Positions 6,397 to 15,368 of a DNA stretch of 15,396 nt are shown piece by piece (position 1 is the stretch's first letter; the number at the start of each line of letters is the position of its first letter). The translations under genes were made by a program, and so were the position numbers. A model generated the notes under the pieces. That model did no database searches. It worked only from the letters and a program-made list of their open reading frames with translations, and had not been told where the DNA came from. Source of the DNA: Glaciecola sp. UBA1851 (lineage in GTDB: Bacteria; Pseudomonadota; Gammaproteobacteria; Enterobacterales; Alteromonadaceae); contig DDIL01000112.1 in NCBI GenBank assembly GCA_002338515.1, forward strand, positions 1 through 15,396, given 5' to 3'.

Positions 6397-7707
6397 TTAA
6401 TAAAAGTATCTGAATCGAGCGAAGATGTTAGTAGCATCCTCAAATTGGCCGAAAAAGGTATGCCCTTCTTCCCCATAAAATATGTTTGCACCTGCTGTAA
6501 GTTGCCAAGTATCCACCGGGCTATAGCTAGCACTTAGTTTTAAATATCCGTCGTTATCAGTGGTTGAATAAAAATTAAACGCATTGATTGTAAGCGTTTG
6601 CTGCATAGCTCTATACATTAAGCGTTGTGTAAACCACACTCTGTTTTGTGCTACTTCATATTCAGGTGCAAAAGAATGATCAATTAACGCTGCATGATCA
6701 TGGGTGTGTTCAAGATACCATTGCATGCTTCCTGTTAAGTTTTTCACTAGTTCTTGTTCGTATCCTATTAACCAGCGAGATTGACTATTTGGCACATATG
6801 GATTTGTGCCATTGCTGTCATCAACAGAGTCATAATAGGCGAATTCAGCATTAAACAAACCCACACCTAACGTGCTTCTTACGCTAGCACCATAAACCTT
6901 TAATTTTGAAAATGTGGGTTCAAACGCCTCAGTAATACTGCTTGGTGTTTTAAAATAGCCATTATAAAAATATCCCGCATACTCGGTTGCGCCTATGCTT
7001 TTATAAAGCCTGACTGCATATTCAGGTGAACTAGGTTTTAATGAAGAAGAAACGTCAAACCTTGGTGCAATTTGCTGACCCGCTAAAGGAGAGAAAAATG
7101 AAAAGTAATCGCCATTAATGTATACGTCAGGCGTAAAACTAGGGGTAATCACCAAATCAATATTCACTAAATCAAAATAACCCGATAATTTAGCTGACAA
7201 TGAAGGCGCTTTTAAGTATTCATCGTCTCTACCTGAGAAAAACGATTGGTAATCTTTGGGGAACAAATCATTTAAAAATACATAATCACCGGTTCCCCAA
7301 GTAAGTACTTGTTGGCCTAATTTCACATCAAATTTGCTTCCCCAATCACCTGCAAAGCCCAAATTACTTTGCCAAGCGGCTTCTCTAATTTGTGCGCGCG
7401 TTTGGTCTTGCACACCGTCATAATAGGTGTCGGCTGTAAAAGACAACTCAGATGCATCAAATTGATAGTCATATTGAAACTGTAATCGTAAATCGGCTAA
7501 GGTTTTGTCTGTGCTAATCACACTATCTTTACTTAAACGTATGCCTGCTGCCACTTCCAAAAACCCATTGATACTATAATCTTTAGACTCTTCCTCTTCC
7601 CAACCGTCCATGTTCCATTCGTCATCCATTGCATCAAATTCATCTTGAGCAAATACGTTAAATGTTATTGATAAACAAATTAATATAGTAAAAAAAAGTT
7701 GGGTCAT
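6397..7707 (-). CDS. Outer-membrane beta-barrel protein (DUF1302/porin-like) of the RND operon
   Basis: The 436-residue precursor has a clear signal peptide ending at FNVFA (residue 20), then a strongly acidic segment DEFDAMDDEWNMDGWEEEES (22-41), then alternating aromatic strands typical of an outer-membrane barrel, ending in RFRYFY with a terminal aromatic residue as BAM substrates have. Motifs such as KLGQQVLTWGTGDYVFLNDLFPKD (split about 150-173) resemble the DUF1302-type barrels encoded beside MMPL transporters; the exact family should be checked. It sits 29 bases after the LolA-like gene and 11 before DUF2892. A weak AGGA lies about 12 bases before the ATG. It may form the outer-membrane end of an export or lipid-transfer route for the transporter in the same operon. 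The substrate is unknown. Confidence 0.75.
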   Translation of the reverse strand: MTQLFFTILICLSITFNVFAQDEFDAMDDEWNMDGWEEEESKDYSINGFLEVAAGIRLSKDSVISTDKTLADLRLQFQYDYQFDASELSFTADTYYDGVQDQTRAQIREAAWQSNLGFAGDWGSKFDVKLGQQVLTWGTGDYVFLNDLFPKDYQSFFSGRDDEYLKAPSLSAKLSGYFDLVNIDLVITPSFTPDVYINGDYFSFFSPLAGQQIAPRFDVSSSLKPSSPEYAVRLYKSIGATEYAGYFYNGYFKTPSSITEAFEPTFSKLKVYGASVRSTLGVGLFNAEFAYYDSVDDSNGTNPYVPNSQSRWLIGYEQELVKNLTGSMQWYLEHTHDHAALIDHSFAPEYEVAQNRVWFTQRLMYRAMQQTLTINAFNFYSTTDNDGYLKLSASYSPVDTWQLTAGANIFYGEEGHTFFGQFEDATNIFARFRYFY

Positions 7708-7736
7708 TACTGTGTTGGTATCCTAATAAAACAGAC

Positions 7737-8549
7737 TTATTTAAGCCACTGACGAGGCGGATTGCGCAAACTGCGTTCAGTAAAGACATCATCTGGCAAA
7801 CTAATATCGTAACTAATATTTCTAAATTCCATTAGCGTATAACCACCACTTTGAAGGTCTGATACTTTAGAGCGAACCACGGTTGGATAACCTTGTATAT
7901 CTTCTACTTTAACCGCTTCTACCCTTCTATAGTTGTCACTTTCGCCTTTGAAAAAATCAATGAGCACGGGTAACGATGTAGCCTTATCAATGGTCACTAA
8001 ATAATAATCAAATTCTACCGTTTCAGGTAACTTAGGAATTGCTTTAAGTACATAGCTTTTATCTGTTTCTTGTTTTAGCGTAAAGCTGTCTTCACTTGTT
8101 GCTCTACCTGATACATCCTCATAATAAAAATGAGAACCAACAAAGGAAGTACGTTTATCGCCTGAGGAAATTCTTTTTACCAAATCGAGAGCGGGCAAAT
8201 ATAACCATCTATCATCTTCAGTATTAATATCTGTGCGTTTTTCTACTCTAAAAACAGTATCTTTTACATCAGAAGGACGTGAGAAAAATACCATCATTTG
8301 TTGGTCGCCATTATCTGCAACATCTCGCCTTAAAATTGTAAATTGACGCATTTGTTTTCTGCCTTGCGCGTCTACAATCATCATTCGGGCATCGGAACGT
8401 CCGTCTTTGCCACTATAATAAGCCGCTTTTTCAGATTGAGTCACTAGTGCATTAATATCCAAAGATTCTTGGGCCATAACTTGTGGAAAAGAGCCAAAAG
8501 AAGCGAAAACTGACGCTACCATTAACCATTTTGATAGTTTATTTTTCAT
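7737..8549 (-). CDS. Periplasmic LolA-like 'outer membrane lipoprotein-sorting' family protein
   Basis: The ATG at 8549 is preferred to the one at 8555: GAGGGG lies 7 bases before it and only 1 base before the other, giving 270 residues. The signal peptide is MKNKLSKW to VMA (cleavage near residue 26, before QES). The mature part has the pattern of the LolA-like family annotated as outer membrane lipoprotein-sorting protein, with DARMMIVDAQGRKQMRQF, a central DRWLYLPALDLVKRISSGDKRTSF stretch (in parts) and FYYEDVSGR. Such proteins have a half-barrel that holds lipids or lipidated cargo and commonly accompany MMPL/RND transporters. It is encoded between the transporter (14-base gap) and the barrel (29-base gap), so a carrier role across the periplasm is the natural reading. 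It is not canonical LolA, which is shorter and acts with LolCDE. Confidence 0.8.
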   Translation of the reverse strand: MKNKLSKWLMVASVFASFGSFPQVMAQESLDINALVTQSEKAAYYSGKDGRSDARMMIVDAQGRKQMRQFTILRRDVADNGDQQMMVFFSRPSDVKDTVFRVEKRTDINTEDDRWLYLPALDLVKRISSGDKRTSFVGSHFYYEDVSGRATSEDSFTLKQETDKSYVLKAIPKLPETVEFDYYLVTIDKATSLPVLIDFFKGESDNYRRVEAVKVEDIQGYPTVVRSKVSDLQSGGYTLMEFRNISYDISLPDDVFTERSLRNPPRQWLK

Positions 8550-8563
8550 ATACATACCCCTCT

Positions 8564-11101
8564 TTATTTACCAAATACTAGTCGTTTACCCATTGTCATG
8601 ACAGAAGGTAAAATTAACAACGTAACTAAGGCTGATATTGCCATAATGCTCGCTAAAAACACGCCTACCGTAATATAGGGAACTAGCGGTGCAAATAACA
8701 ATGGTGTAAAACCTAGTGCAATAACTAAAGCATTTCGAGTAATAGCCGTTGCTGGCTCATCAAACATAATCTCAAACGTTTGCTTTAAATCTTGAGTTTC
8801 TTTGTAAGTTTCTCTGGCTCGCTCTAAGAAATGAATGGCGAAATCAACAGACAAACCTAAAGTTAAGGCCGACAGCACGGCTATAGGCATATCATAATCT
8901 TTGCCAATTATGCCGATTAAACCGTAAATAAAGGTAATAGTAATGGTAAGCGGTAACATAGCTAATACACCAAATACAAAAGACCTAAATAGCACTATCA
9001 TCATGATAAAAACAATCACGAATGCACTAATTAAACTATCTAACATACCAGCCACCATATTATCCTGCCAAATGACATTCAAATACGCTTTACCCGCCCA
9101 ACCTAGTGACAATTCGTCAGGTAATGGGTTCATAGCGACGTAGTTGTCAACCAAATTAATGACCGCACTCATATCTTGATTATCGCCAGAGCTAAGTTGT
9201 AGCCAAATAAGTGTTTGCTGATAATCGGGTGTAACAAAGTGCCATAAATCGTCTGGACGATGAGATGACTGATACTGCAGTAATGTTTGTGCTACAGCAG
9301 GGCCTGATTGTGGGATTTGATAGTCTTTGTTTTCACCAGAACGAAGCTCTCTGTTTACTACTTTTGTCACATCAGCTAAAGAGTTAGATTTACCCACTAA
9401 ACCAGACGATTGAAGATGGCTTTGTAATCCTGAAATATATGCCAATAATTCAGGTGATTGGAAGGCTTTAGACTGGCTTAAGGCCTGTTCTACTTCTGTT
9501 ATTAGATCATTTAAATAAGCGTCTTCGTCACTACTGATATCTGAAAACAGTTTGTCTTCTATATCAATAATAAGTTGCTGATACTGTTCTGTTACTGGCT
9601 CATTTTGCATTGCTAGCAAAACCTCTTGTGACCAGTTTGAAAGAGAGTCGGGCAAGTTTGTAGACATCACTTCATTAAGTGGCGTAAGAGTAGCGTTCGA
9701 ACTAAGCACGAGGTAAGCATCGTAAGTGCCAGCAAAGTTTTCATTTAATACTTTATCAGCCACACGAATTTCGTGATCTTGCTTAAACCATCTTACCGGG
9801 TTGTCATTAATTTGAATTTGACCAATGCCCCATACTGAAATACCAAACACAACCGCGAATAAGGCAACAAGAATACCTTTGAATTTAAGAGCAAACCCAC
9901 CAATAGATTTTGCGAAACTCGCGATTTTACTTCCACCGGATTGTGAATGCATAACATCTTGTAATTTTTGCAAAGAACTTTCATTCATTCGGCACAAGTA
10001 AGCTGGCATAAATGTGATAGTAATAAAAAATGCGAGCAAAATTCCTGTGCCGATAAATGCTCCAAAAATTTGCACAGGAGGAATAGGCGTGAGCATTAAT
10101 GAATAGAAACCAACCGAAGACGTGATAGATGTGTAAAGCATAGGTGTAAACAAATGCCCAACCACTTCTTCAATTGTGCCTTGGAGGCTTTGACCAGGTT
10201 TATAGCGATCGCTAAATTCAGATAGTATATGCACGGAGTCCACTACCGCAATTGGCATTAAGAAGATAGCGATCATGGAAGACATAATATGTACCGTAAA
10301 ACCAGCTCCTATCAAGGCTCCCATGGTGATCATGACGGTTGCCATAGCTACAATCATTGGCGCAATAATTAGCGGAATATTACGGAAAAACAAAAACAGA
10401 AGAATAAAAATGGTTACTCCTGCAAGCGGCGCGGATATGCCCATTTGAATAAACATTTCAAAACCAAATTGGTCTTCTGCCACCGGCAGTCCAGTGATAT
10501 ACCAATTTGCTGTACCATCTAACTGCGCAATGTTTGCTCGAATTTGCTCAGCAATATTATAGCTTTCATTCTTATCGACAATAGGGACGTAAATAGCGGC
10601 TGCTTTCCCATTTTGAGACGCTAACGTGTCTTGTAACAAAGGTAAACGAGCAAGATCAGCTTGAATTTGTTGTGCTTGTTGTTCTGAAATAGGCGCAGAT
10701 GGCATTAACCATTCAAATCTAATGGTACCCGGTGCTGACTGAGTAATATTGTCTACGGTTGAAATGGACATTAAATCAGCAGAAATGACCCCGTCGATTG
10801 ACATTATTGACTCTGTTATGTCATAAATGTCAGAAAGCGACCCCATATTGAACACACCGTTTTCATGCTCGTCATTGACAACGCCAACCACTATTGCATC
10901 ATGCATTGCAAAGGTGCTTTTCACCTCATTATGAAACACCCTTGCTGGATGCTCTGAATCAAGCATATTCTCTGGGTCGGTATCAATTTGAATACGCGGA
11001 ATTTGAGCGGTAAATGCGATGGCGACAAGCAATAAAATACCGTAAACAATTTTAGGTTTTGAGGTACAAAAATGGACTAATTTTTTGGCTATTGAACTCA
11101 T
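8564..11101 (-). CDS. MMPL/RND superfamily transporter (HAE3-like)
   Basis: An 845-residue inner-membrane protein with two similar halves. Each half has one membrane helix, a large periplasmic domain and five more helices: TM1 about 18-33, periplasmic part to about 220, helices to about 370; second half TM about 407-428, a long periplasmic part 430-680, helices 685-840. Typical motifs are IQIDTDPENMLDSEHPA (37-53) after TM1 and, in the membrane, Asp288 in AVVDSVHILSEF and Asp753 in LSVDFAIHFLERA, the candidate proton-relay acids. The second periplasmic domain is enlarged by a helical, Gln/Glu-rich insert (about 485-615). It belongs with the single-polypeptide RND exporters, which lack the partners of AcrB-type pumps. 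It heads a four-gene operon whose other products are a LolA-like carrier, a barrel and DUF2892, pointing to export of a lipid-like compound. The ribosome site is weak (GTTGAAAAA); the start is supported by the N-terminal pattern. A -24/-12-like promoter lies upstream. Confidence 0.9.
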   Translation of the reverse strand: MSSIAKKLVHFCTSKPKIVYGILLLVAIAFTAQIPRIQIDTDPENMLDSEHPARVFHNEVKSTFAMHDAIVVGVVNDEHENGVFNMGSLSDIYDITESIMSIDGVISADLMSISTVDNITQSAPGTIRFEWLMPSAPISEQQAQQIQADLARLPLLQDTLASQNGKAAAIYVPIVDKNESYNIAEQIRANIAQLDGTANWYITGLPVAEDQFGFEMFIQMGISAPLAGVTIFILLFLFFRNIPLIIAPMIVAMATVMITMGALIGAGFTVHIMSSMIAIFLMPIAVVDSVHILSEFSDRYKPGQSLQGTIEEVVGHLFTPMLYTSITSSVGFYSLMLTPIPPVQIFGAFIGTGILLAFFITITFMPAYLCRMNESSLQKLQDVMHSQSGGSKIASFAKSIGGFALKFKGILVALFAVVFGISVWGIGQIQINDNPVRWFKQDHEIRVADKVLNENFAGTYDAYLVLSSNATLTPLNEVMSTNLPDSLSNWSQEVLLAMQNEPVTEQYQQLIIDIEDKLFSDISSDEDAYLNDLITEVEQALSQSKAFQSPELLAYISGLQSHLQSSGLVGKSNSLADVTKVVNRELRSGENKDYQIPQSGPAVAQTLLQYQSSHRPDDLWHFVTPDYQQTLIWLQLSSGDNQDMSAVINLVDNYVAMNPLPDELSLGWAGKAYLNVIWQDNMVAGMLDSLISAFVIVFIMMIVLFRSFVFGVLAMLPLTITITFIYGLIGIIGKDYDMPIAVLSALTLGLSVDFAIHFLERARETYKETQDLKQTFEIMFDEPATAITRNALVIALGFTPLLFAPLVPYITVGVFLASIMAISALVTLLILPSVMTMGKRLVFGK

Positions 11102-11138
11102 TTTTTCAACAATTTTTATGATTACGTACTACTTGTAC

Positions 11139-11155
11139 TACAATTTTAATGCCAA
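11139..11155 (-). promoter_or_regulatory. Sigma-54 (-24/-12)-like element before the MMPL operon
   Basis: The minus strand reads TTGGCATTAAAATTGTA, sharing TTGGCAT, the spacing and TTGT with the sqr element. The predicted start near 11128 gives a 27-base leader to the ATG at 11101. Deviations are TT for the CG pair and GT at -12. An imperfect dyad TTTTGTAACAAAG lies at about 11238-11250, some 110-120 bases upstream, where an activator could bind. No GTCA repeats like those at sqr were seen. Confidence 0.35.
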
Positions 11156-11208
11156 GTTTAAAAAATGTTAAATTTAAGTTTTGATATAGAGTGTTTTAAA
11201 AAATAAAG

Positions 11209-11292
11209 ATGAGGGTCTTACGAGCTCTGCTGTTTGATTTTGTAACAAAGTCCAACAGGTCCTCATTGCACCCAATTAATTTAATTGAGTGC
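11209..11292 (-). terminator. Hairpin-rich gap after the 956-residue protein gene, probable terminator
   Basis: Two structures lie between the stop at 11311 and the next promoter. The first is 11268-11292: GCACCCAATTA pairs with TAATTGAGTGC with one C-A mismatch and a triloop. The second is ATGAGG (11209-11214) pairing with CCTCAT (11261-11266) across a long arm; on the minus strand this is followed by CTTTATTTTTT. The second resembles an intrinsic terminator but has a long loop. Nothing coding is supported in 11102-11310. Confidence 0.4.
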
Positions 11293-11310
11293 TACGCTAA
11301 AATAGAACAA

Positions 11311-14181
11311 CTAAAATTGATAACTCATGCCAACCCAAGCTTCAAGTTCAGACGACAATTGCTCGGGCTCTACCTGCAAAACACCATAATCAATGATTAA
11401 ATCGCTTGCGCCTAATACTTCCATATTAAAGCTAATACCGCCTTTCACCCCATAAACATCAATATCATTCTGATTAGCCAATGAATAGGTGCCGTAGATA
11501 ACTTTAAGTGGCATATTGCCATACCAAGAAGCCAGTTCTGAATATTGAATATCATTGCTAGAGTAGGAATTAAAACCTAATTCTGGCGCAAACTGACGAT
11601 TAACTTGAGCATGTTTATTAAACAAAGCTGAGCCATACCCACCTAAGCTTATTAAAGCAAGATCACTGTCGTTTCGCTTATTCATGCGAATTGAAGCAGC
11701 TAAGTTAATTTGTTGAAATTCCCCACCTAAGGTTAAGAACGCATCATAGCCATCCCAACTAAGAGTTTGAGTCAAATGCTGTTTATTCAGCTTATCCGTT
11801 TCGCCATCTAACCAACTTAAGTTACTGGTTTGGTAAACGCCCCATACGCGTTTATTGTAAAACCAACTTTGCTCTATCCCCAATTCAACAGAAGTTTGAT
11901 TATTATCTCCCGTTACACGTGCTATGCGAGTATAAGGCTTCACTTTTAGTGTTTCTCTTTGCCATGGATAAGCAAGCGAAATCATGCCACCTGATAAATT
12001 TTGCTCATTTAAAAATACGGGGTCACGTTGCTTAAAAGAATTAAGCGACAAATCAAATACATGAGCAGATATTTTCACTGGCCACCCCTGCCAACGCGCG
12101 CTTGCACTAAAGCCCGATAAGCCTTTTCTGTTTATACTTTGACTTGCATTTATTTGCCAAGTTAGGCGTTGCAATACATCACCGCCTCTCGCCCCAACCT
12201 CTAATAAATCAAAAGAGGAAGAGTTAAAACTTGTACCTAGTTTCATCGTCACTTCTTGCGGGCCCAACCCATAAGGTCGTGATTCAATGCCATTTTGTTG
12301 CAAGTCATATACCGCTGGCGATAGTTGATATGGGTAATTGAACACATTCGCCAACTTGGCTGATGTAGTTGTACTATGCACCGTCGCTATGTCTGCATTA
12401 TCAAGTTCAAGCTTGTACAAATCTGGCCCTTCAGAGTTAGTAGACAGTACGTATAGCTCGTTATCGGTGACGGTGGGCCAACCCACAACCTGTTTACCAT
12501 TAGTTATTTGTTGCAGCGAACTAGTATTTAGGGTGTATTTATACACTGACAACTCATTATTTAACCCAGCGACAAAATACAGTTGCTTACCATCTGGCGA
12601 CCAACTTGGATAAGACAAAAATTGATAACCTGATGGGGCTGGTACGGTTTTTCCTTTGCCTGTGTCCAACTCAATGATGTTTAGTTGCCAACTTTCATTA
12701 AGTTCAGTACTAACATAGGCAAGCTGATTTGCGTCGACAGGATTCACTCTAGGAAAATCATAGACTATGTTTAATGTCGCTTGTGTTAATTCCGTTAGCT
12801 TGTTTGTTGCTAAATCAAATTTTACTAACTGGGATTTGCCAAATTTATTTCTTTCAGCAATTAGTGTGTTGGTGTTTTTAACAATATCAAAACGACGCAA
12901 ATTTTTACCTCTAGACAATTGAGTGACCTGTCCAGAAACAATGTTCCATTTCGCAATATCTTGGTGTAGTTCACCATCTTGATTACTAGTTGATGTATTA
13001 AATATTATCTCTTCATTAGACAACCAACGTGGATTTGCTATTCGCAGGTAATTCTTCTCAAAAAGTCGATGCTTGCGCTCTGGATTAAATACAAATGGTG
13101 CATTATCTGCAACATCTTGAGGGTCATTATCTATTAGTTCTTGTTGTTGCTTTTCAAAGTCTTTCTTAGCTTGTTCATTGCCTTCGGTGCTATATATATT
13201 TAGGCTAACGTGGCCGTCACTATTACGCTGTACTAAAGCTAATAACTCAGAATTTGGACTAATGACTGGCGCACTTGCGCCATCTTCAATGTTTAGCCAT
13301 AACTTAGGATCAGAAGTCGTATCCGGTTTTTCGCTAACAATTGCGTTAGCAGTGTACTCAGCAACAAATCGCTGATACAACTTTTGTGGTGGCTTACCGA
13401 AAATACCTGTAAAAGCTTCGTCAAAATCTCGCGATTTCTTTGCTCTTAATCGGGGCCAAACATTGTCTAGCGTTTGCTCACTATAGTTTTGTTCAAGCCA
13501 AAATAAGTAACGAGCACCTACTAAGTAAGCCATTGAACCAGCAAGGTATCGGCCTTCAGTTTGACTCAACTGGGAATACGTTGGCATGGCACCTTCTCGC
13601 GCAAATTGTTGTAATATTGCTTCTACTTGATTATTAAACAATCGGCCCCGCGATGACGTTTTAGACTCAAGTAAAGTGGCATAACCCTCAATGGCCCAAC
13701 GGGGTGTATCTATACTTGTAATATCATATATATCCCAAATTTTACCCAGCTGGCTAGTCCAATAATTACGCTCAGGCTGAACTAAATGCACCAAGTGAAC
13801 ATACTCGTGCAAAACCAAGAGCTGTTGCCAACTACTTGAATTGGAAATAATAGAATCTGATTGTGGTGGGGTGGCGTAAAGCCCTGTAAATGGCTTATTT
13901 TCAAGTGGGATGGCATAACCATTGGCGCCGTTAAATGGGTCAAATACCACCGCGTCTACTTTTTCTTTTACGACTCTTCCTTGCTGCTGTTTAATTAATG
14001 TTCGTGCTTTCTCAAGCTCATTTGCAGCGGATATTGCCCAATCTCTATATTCAGGCGTAAAGTGAACTCTAAAGTGTTCAGTTTCAAATGTTTGCCAGTT
14101 TTGATGCTCAACAAATCTATCATTAGCGTGTGCAGAAAGCGTAATAAAAAGTAGAGAAAGAAATACGAAAAATGGCTTCAC
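11311..14181 (-). CDS. Exported zinc-peptidase-like / TolB-like propeller / beta-barrel protein
   Basis: A 956-residue protein starting at GTG (14181) with AAGGA about 8-9 bases upstream. Signal peptide MKPFFVFLSLLFITLSAHA (1-19). Residues about 30-280 look like a peptidase MA-like gluzincin domain, with HEYVH at 125-129 and WAIEGYATLLE at 162-172 supplying the probable third zinc ligand (Glu165). Residues about 290-620 contain PD40/TolB-type propeller repeats, for example YPSWSPDGKQLYFVAG. The remainder is rich in alternating aromatic strands and ends in WVGMSYQF, with a terminal Phe, as in an outer-membrane barrel. The overall picture is an outer-membrane-anchored surface or periplasmic protease or processing factor. 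It has its own gap on each side (209 bases to the transporter gene, 125 to moeB), so it is probably a single-gene unit. Substrate and activity are unknown; the barrel part is inferred from composition. Confidence 0.72.
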   Translation of the reverse strand: MKPFFVFLSLLFITLSAHANDRFVEHQNWQTFETEHFRVHFTPEYRDWAISAANELEKARTLIKQQQGRVVKEKVDAVVFDPFNGANGYAIPLENKPFTGLYATPPQSDSIISNSSSWQQLLVLHEYVHLVHLVQPERNYWTSQLGKIWDIYDITSIDTPRWAIEGYATLLESKTSSRGRLFNNQVEAILQQFAREGAMPTYSQLSQTEGRYLAGSMAYLVGARYLFWLEQNYSEQTLDNVWPRLRAKKSRDFDEAFTGIFGKPPQKLYQRFVAEYTANAIVSEKPDTTSDPKLWLNIEDGASAPVISPNSELLALVQRNSDGHVSLNIYSTEGNEQAKKDFEKQQQELIDNDPQDVADNAPFVFNPERKHRLFEKNYLRIANPRWLSNEEIIFNTSTSNQDGELHQDIAKWNIVSGQVTQLSRGKNLRRFDIVKNTNTLIAERNKFGKSQLVKFDLATNKLTELTQATLNIVYDFPRVNPVDANQLAYVSTELNESWQLNIIELDTGKGKTVPAPSGYQFLSYPSWSPDGKQLYFVAGLNNELSVYKYTLNTSSLQQITNGKQVVGWPTVTDNELYVLSTNSEGPDLYKLELDNADIATVHSTTTSAKLANVFNYPYQLSPAVYDLQQNGIESRPYGLGPQEVTMKLGTSFNSSSFDLLEVGARGGDVLQRLTWQINASQSINRKGLSGFSASARWQGWPVKISAHVFDLSLNSFKQRDPVFLNEQNLSGGMISLAYPWQRETLKVKPYTRIARVTGDNNQTSVELGIEQSWFYNKRVWGVYQTSNLSWLDGETDKLNKQHLTQTLSWDGYDAFLTLGGEFQQINLAASIRMNKRNDSDLALISLGGYGSALFNKHAQVNRQFAPELGFNSYSSNDIQYSELASWYGNMPLKVIYGTYSLANQNDIDVYGVKGGISFNMEVLGASDLIIDYGVLQVEPEQLSSELEAWVGMSYQF

Positions 14182-14306
14182 GACAATATCCTTGTGGATG
14201 AATGGAATTACTATTTATGTAGCGTTCAGGTTATTTACACAAGCAAGTTATCATGTTTTGTATTGCGCAAGCATGTAAAAGTGTAACTAAATTTATATTC
14301 TACTAA

Positions 14307-15059
14307 TTAACCGGTACCGCAAACCTCGCAACTTTTATTTTTCGAAACCTTAAATGACTGCCATGTGGCATTCATACCATCAAATAATTGTAATTTGTTA
14401 ATACTAGGCTCTCCGAATTTTGTGAGTAGTTTGATTGCTTCTAAGGCTTGATATGCGCCGATTACGCCAACAACGGGGGACATGATGCCTGACTCAACAC
14501 AACTTAAATGTTGCTCACCAAAAAATTGGCTAATACATTGATAACATGCACTGTTTTGTAAGGGAGAAACAGAAAAAATTTGCCCTTCCATACGGATAGC
14601 GGCGCCTGAAACTAATGAAATTTTTGCGTTATAACAAAGCTGATTGAGTAAATTTCTGGTGTGTAAATTATCGCTACAATCTACCACCAAATGATGCGAA
14701 GTAAGCAATGTTGGTAGATTACTTTCTTGGGCTTTTGCAGCCAATACATCCACAACTACATCACTATTTATTTGCGCGAGTTTACTTTTCACAGAGTCGA
14801 CTTTGTTTATACCCACATCGTTTTCAAAGTGAAGAATTTGCCTTGGTAAGTTACTTTTTTCAACTTTATCGTCATCGAGTATAGTCATGTAACCGATTCC
14901 GGCAGCACATAAAAATTGGGCTACACTGCAGCCTAGCCCACCAGCCCCAACAATCAAGATGCGAGCATTCAGTAAGGTTTCTTGCTTATCAAGATCAAAT
15001 CCGGGAATAAGAATTTGACGGTTGTAACGCATGGCTTGTTCGGTGGTTAACTCTTTCAT
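14307..15059 (-). CDS. moeB: Molybdopterin-synthase adenylyltransferase MoeB
   Basis: The enzyme activates the C-terminal glycine of MoaD with ATP for molybdopterin synthesis. The open frame begins at a TTG (15077), but the ATG at 15059 has AAGGA 6-7 bases upstream and gives 250 residues, against 249 recalled for E. coli MoeB. Features match E. coli position for position: RYNRQILIPGFD (11-22), nucleotide loop GAGGLG (38-43), Asp130 in DCSDN, SGAAIRMEGQ (151-160), the zinc cysteines Cys172/Cys175 (CYQC) and Cys244/Cys247 (CEVC), and SCVESGIMSPVVGVIGAYQALEAIK in parts at 186-210. There is no rhodanese extension as in MOCS3-type proteins. ThiF is the main alternative, but the residue agreement with MoeB is very close. 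No moeA is visible upstream; repeats fill that side. Confidence 0.93.
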   Translation of the reverse strand: MKELTTEQAMRYNRQILIPGFDLDKQETLLNARILIVGAGGLGCSVAQFLCAAGIGYMTILDDDKVEKSNLPRQILHFENDVGINKVDSVKSKLAQINSDVVVDVLAAKAQESNLPTLLTSHHLVVDCSDNLHTRNLLNQLCYNAKISLVSGAAIRMEGQIFSVSPLQNSACYQCISQFFGEQHLSCVESGIMSPVVGVIGAYQALEAIKLLTKFGEPSINKLQLFDGMNATWQSFKVSKNKSCEVCGTG

Positions 15060-15128
15060 TTTTGCTTCCTTTTTCAATACACCAGCATGTTAGTACTAAT
15101 TAAATAAGAAGTGAAATTACTATAGGTT

Positions 15129-15291
15129 ATTCCCACCGCCCCAAGTCATTCCCACAAAAGTGGGAACCTCCCCACCGCCACAGGGCATTCCCACAGCCCT
15201 AGGTCATTCCCACAAAAGTGGGAACCTCCCCACCGCCACAGGGGGGCATTCCCACAGCCCCAGGTCATTCCCACAAAAGTGGGAACCTCCC
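15129..15291. repeat. Three tandem ~60-bp units, each with a TTCCCAC-AAAA-GTGGGAA palindrome
   Basis: Units start at about 15129, 15187 and 15248 (58 and 61 bases apart; the longer step comes from extra Gs). Each has ATTCCCAC, a short GC-rich spacer, then the perfect hairpin: 15149-15166, 15207-15224 and 15268-15285. GTCATTCCCACAAAAGTGGG and CCTCCCCACCGCCACAGGG are shared between units. The core resembles the REP-like elements scattered in many gammaproteobacteria. Weak open frames across it are artefacts of the repeat. Just after it, GCGAAAGCCGGAAT (15301-15314) looks like half of another such element. The region upstream of moeB holds no gene. Confidence 0.85.
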
Positions 15292-15368
15292 AATTCATCA
15301 GCGAAAGCCGGAATATTATCTGGCCTTCGTTTACTTTTATGGAGGATACTCGCTTGCGCGTATTGCTG

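Noticed and set aside
14182..14306. Terminator after moeB (TTACAC/GTGTAA pairing across 40 bases)
   Set aside because: The stem is only six bases with a long loop and no T-run; nothing else convincing lies in this gap.
15060..15077. TTG start for moeB
   Set aside because: It would place the start upstream of the AAGGA ribosome site; the ATG at 15059 fits both the site and E. coli MoeB length.
15129..15291. CRISPR array
   Set aside because: Three repeats only, the spacers are themselves near-identical, and no cas gene is present.
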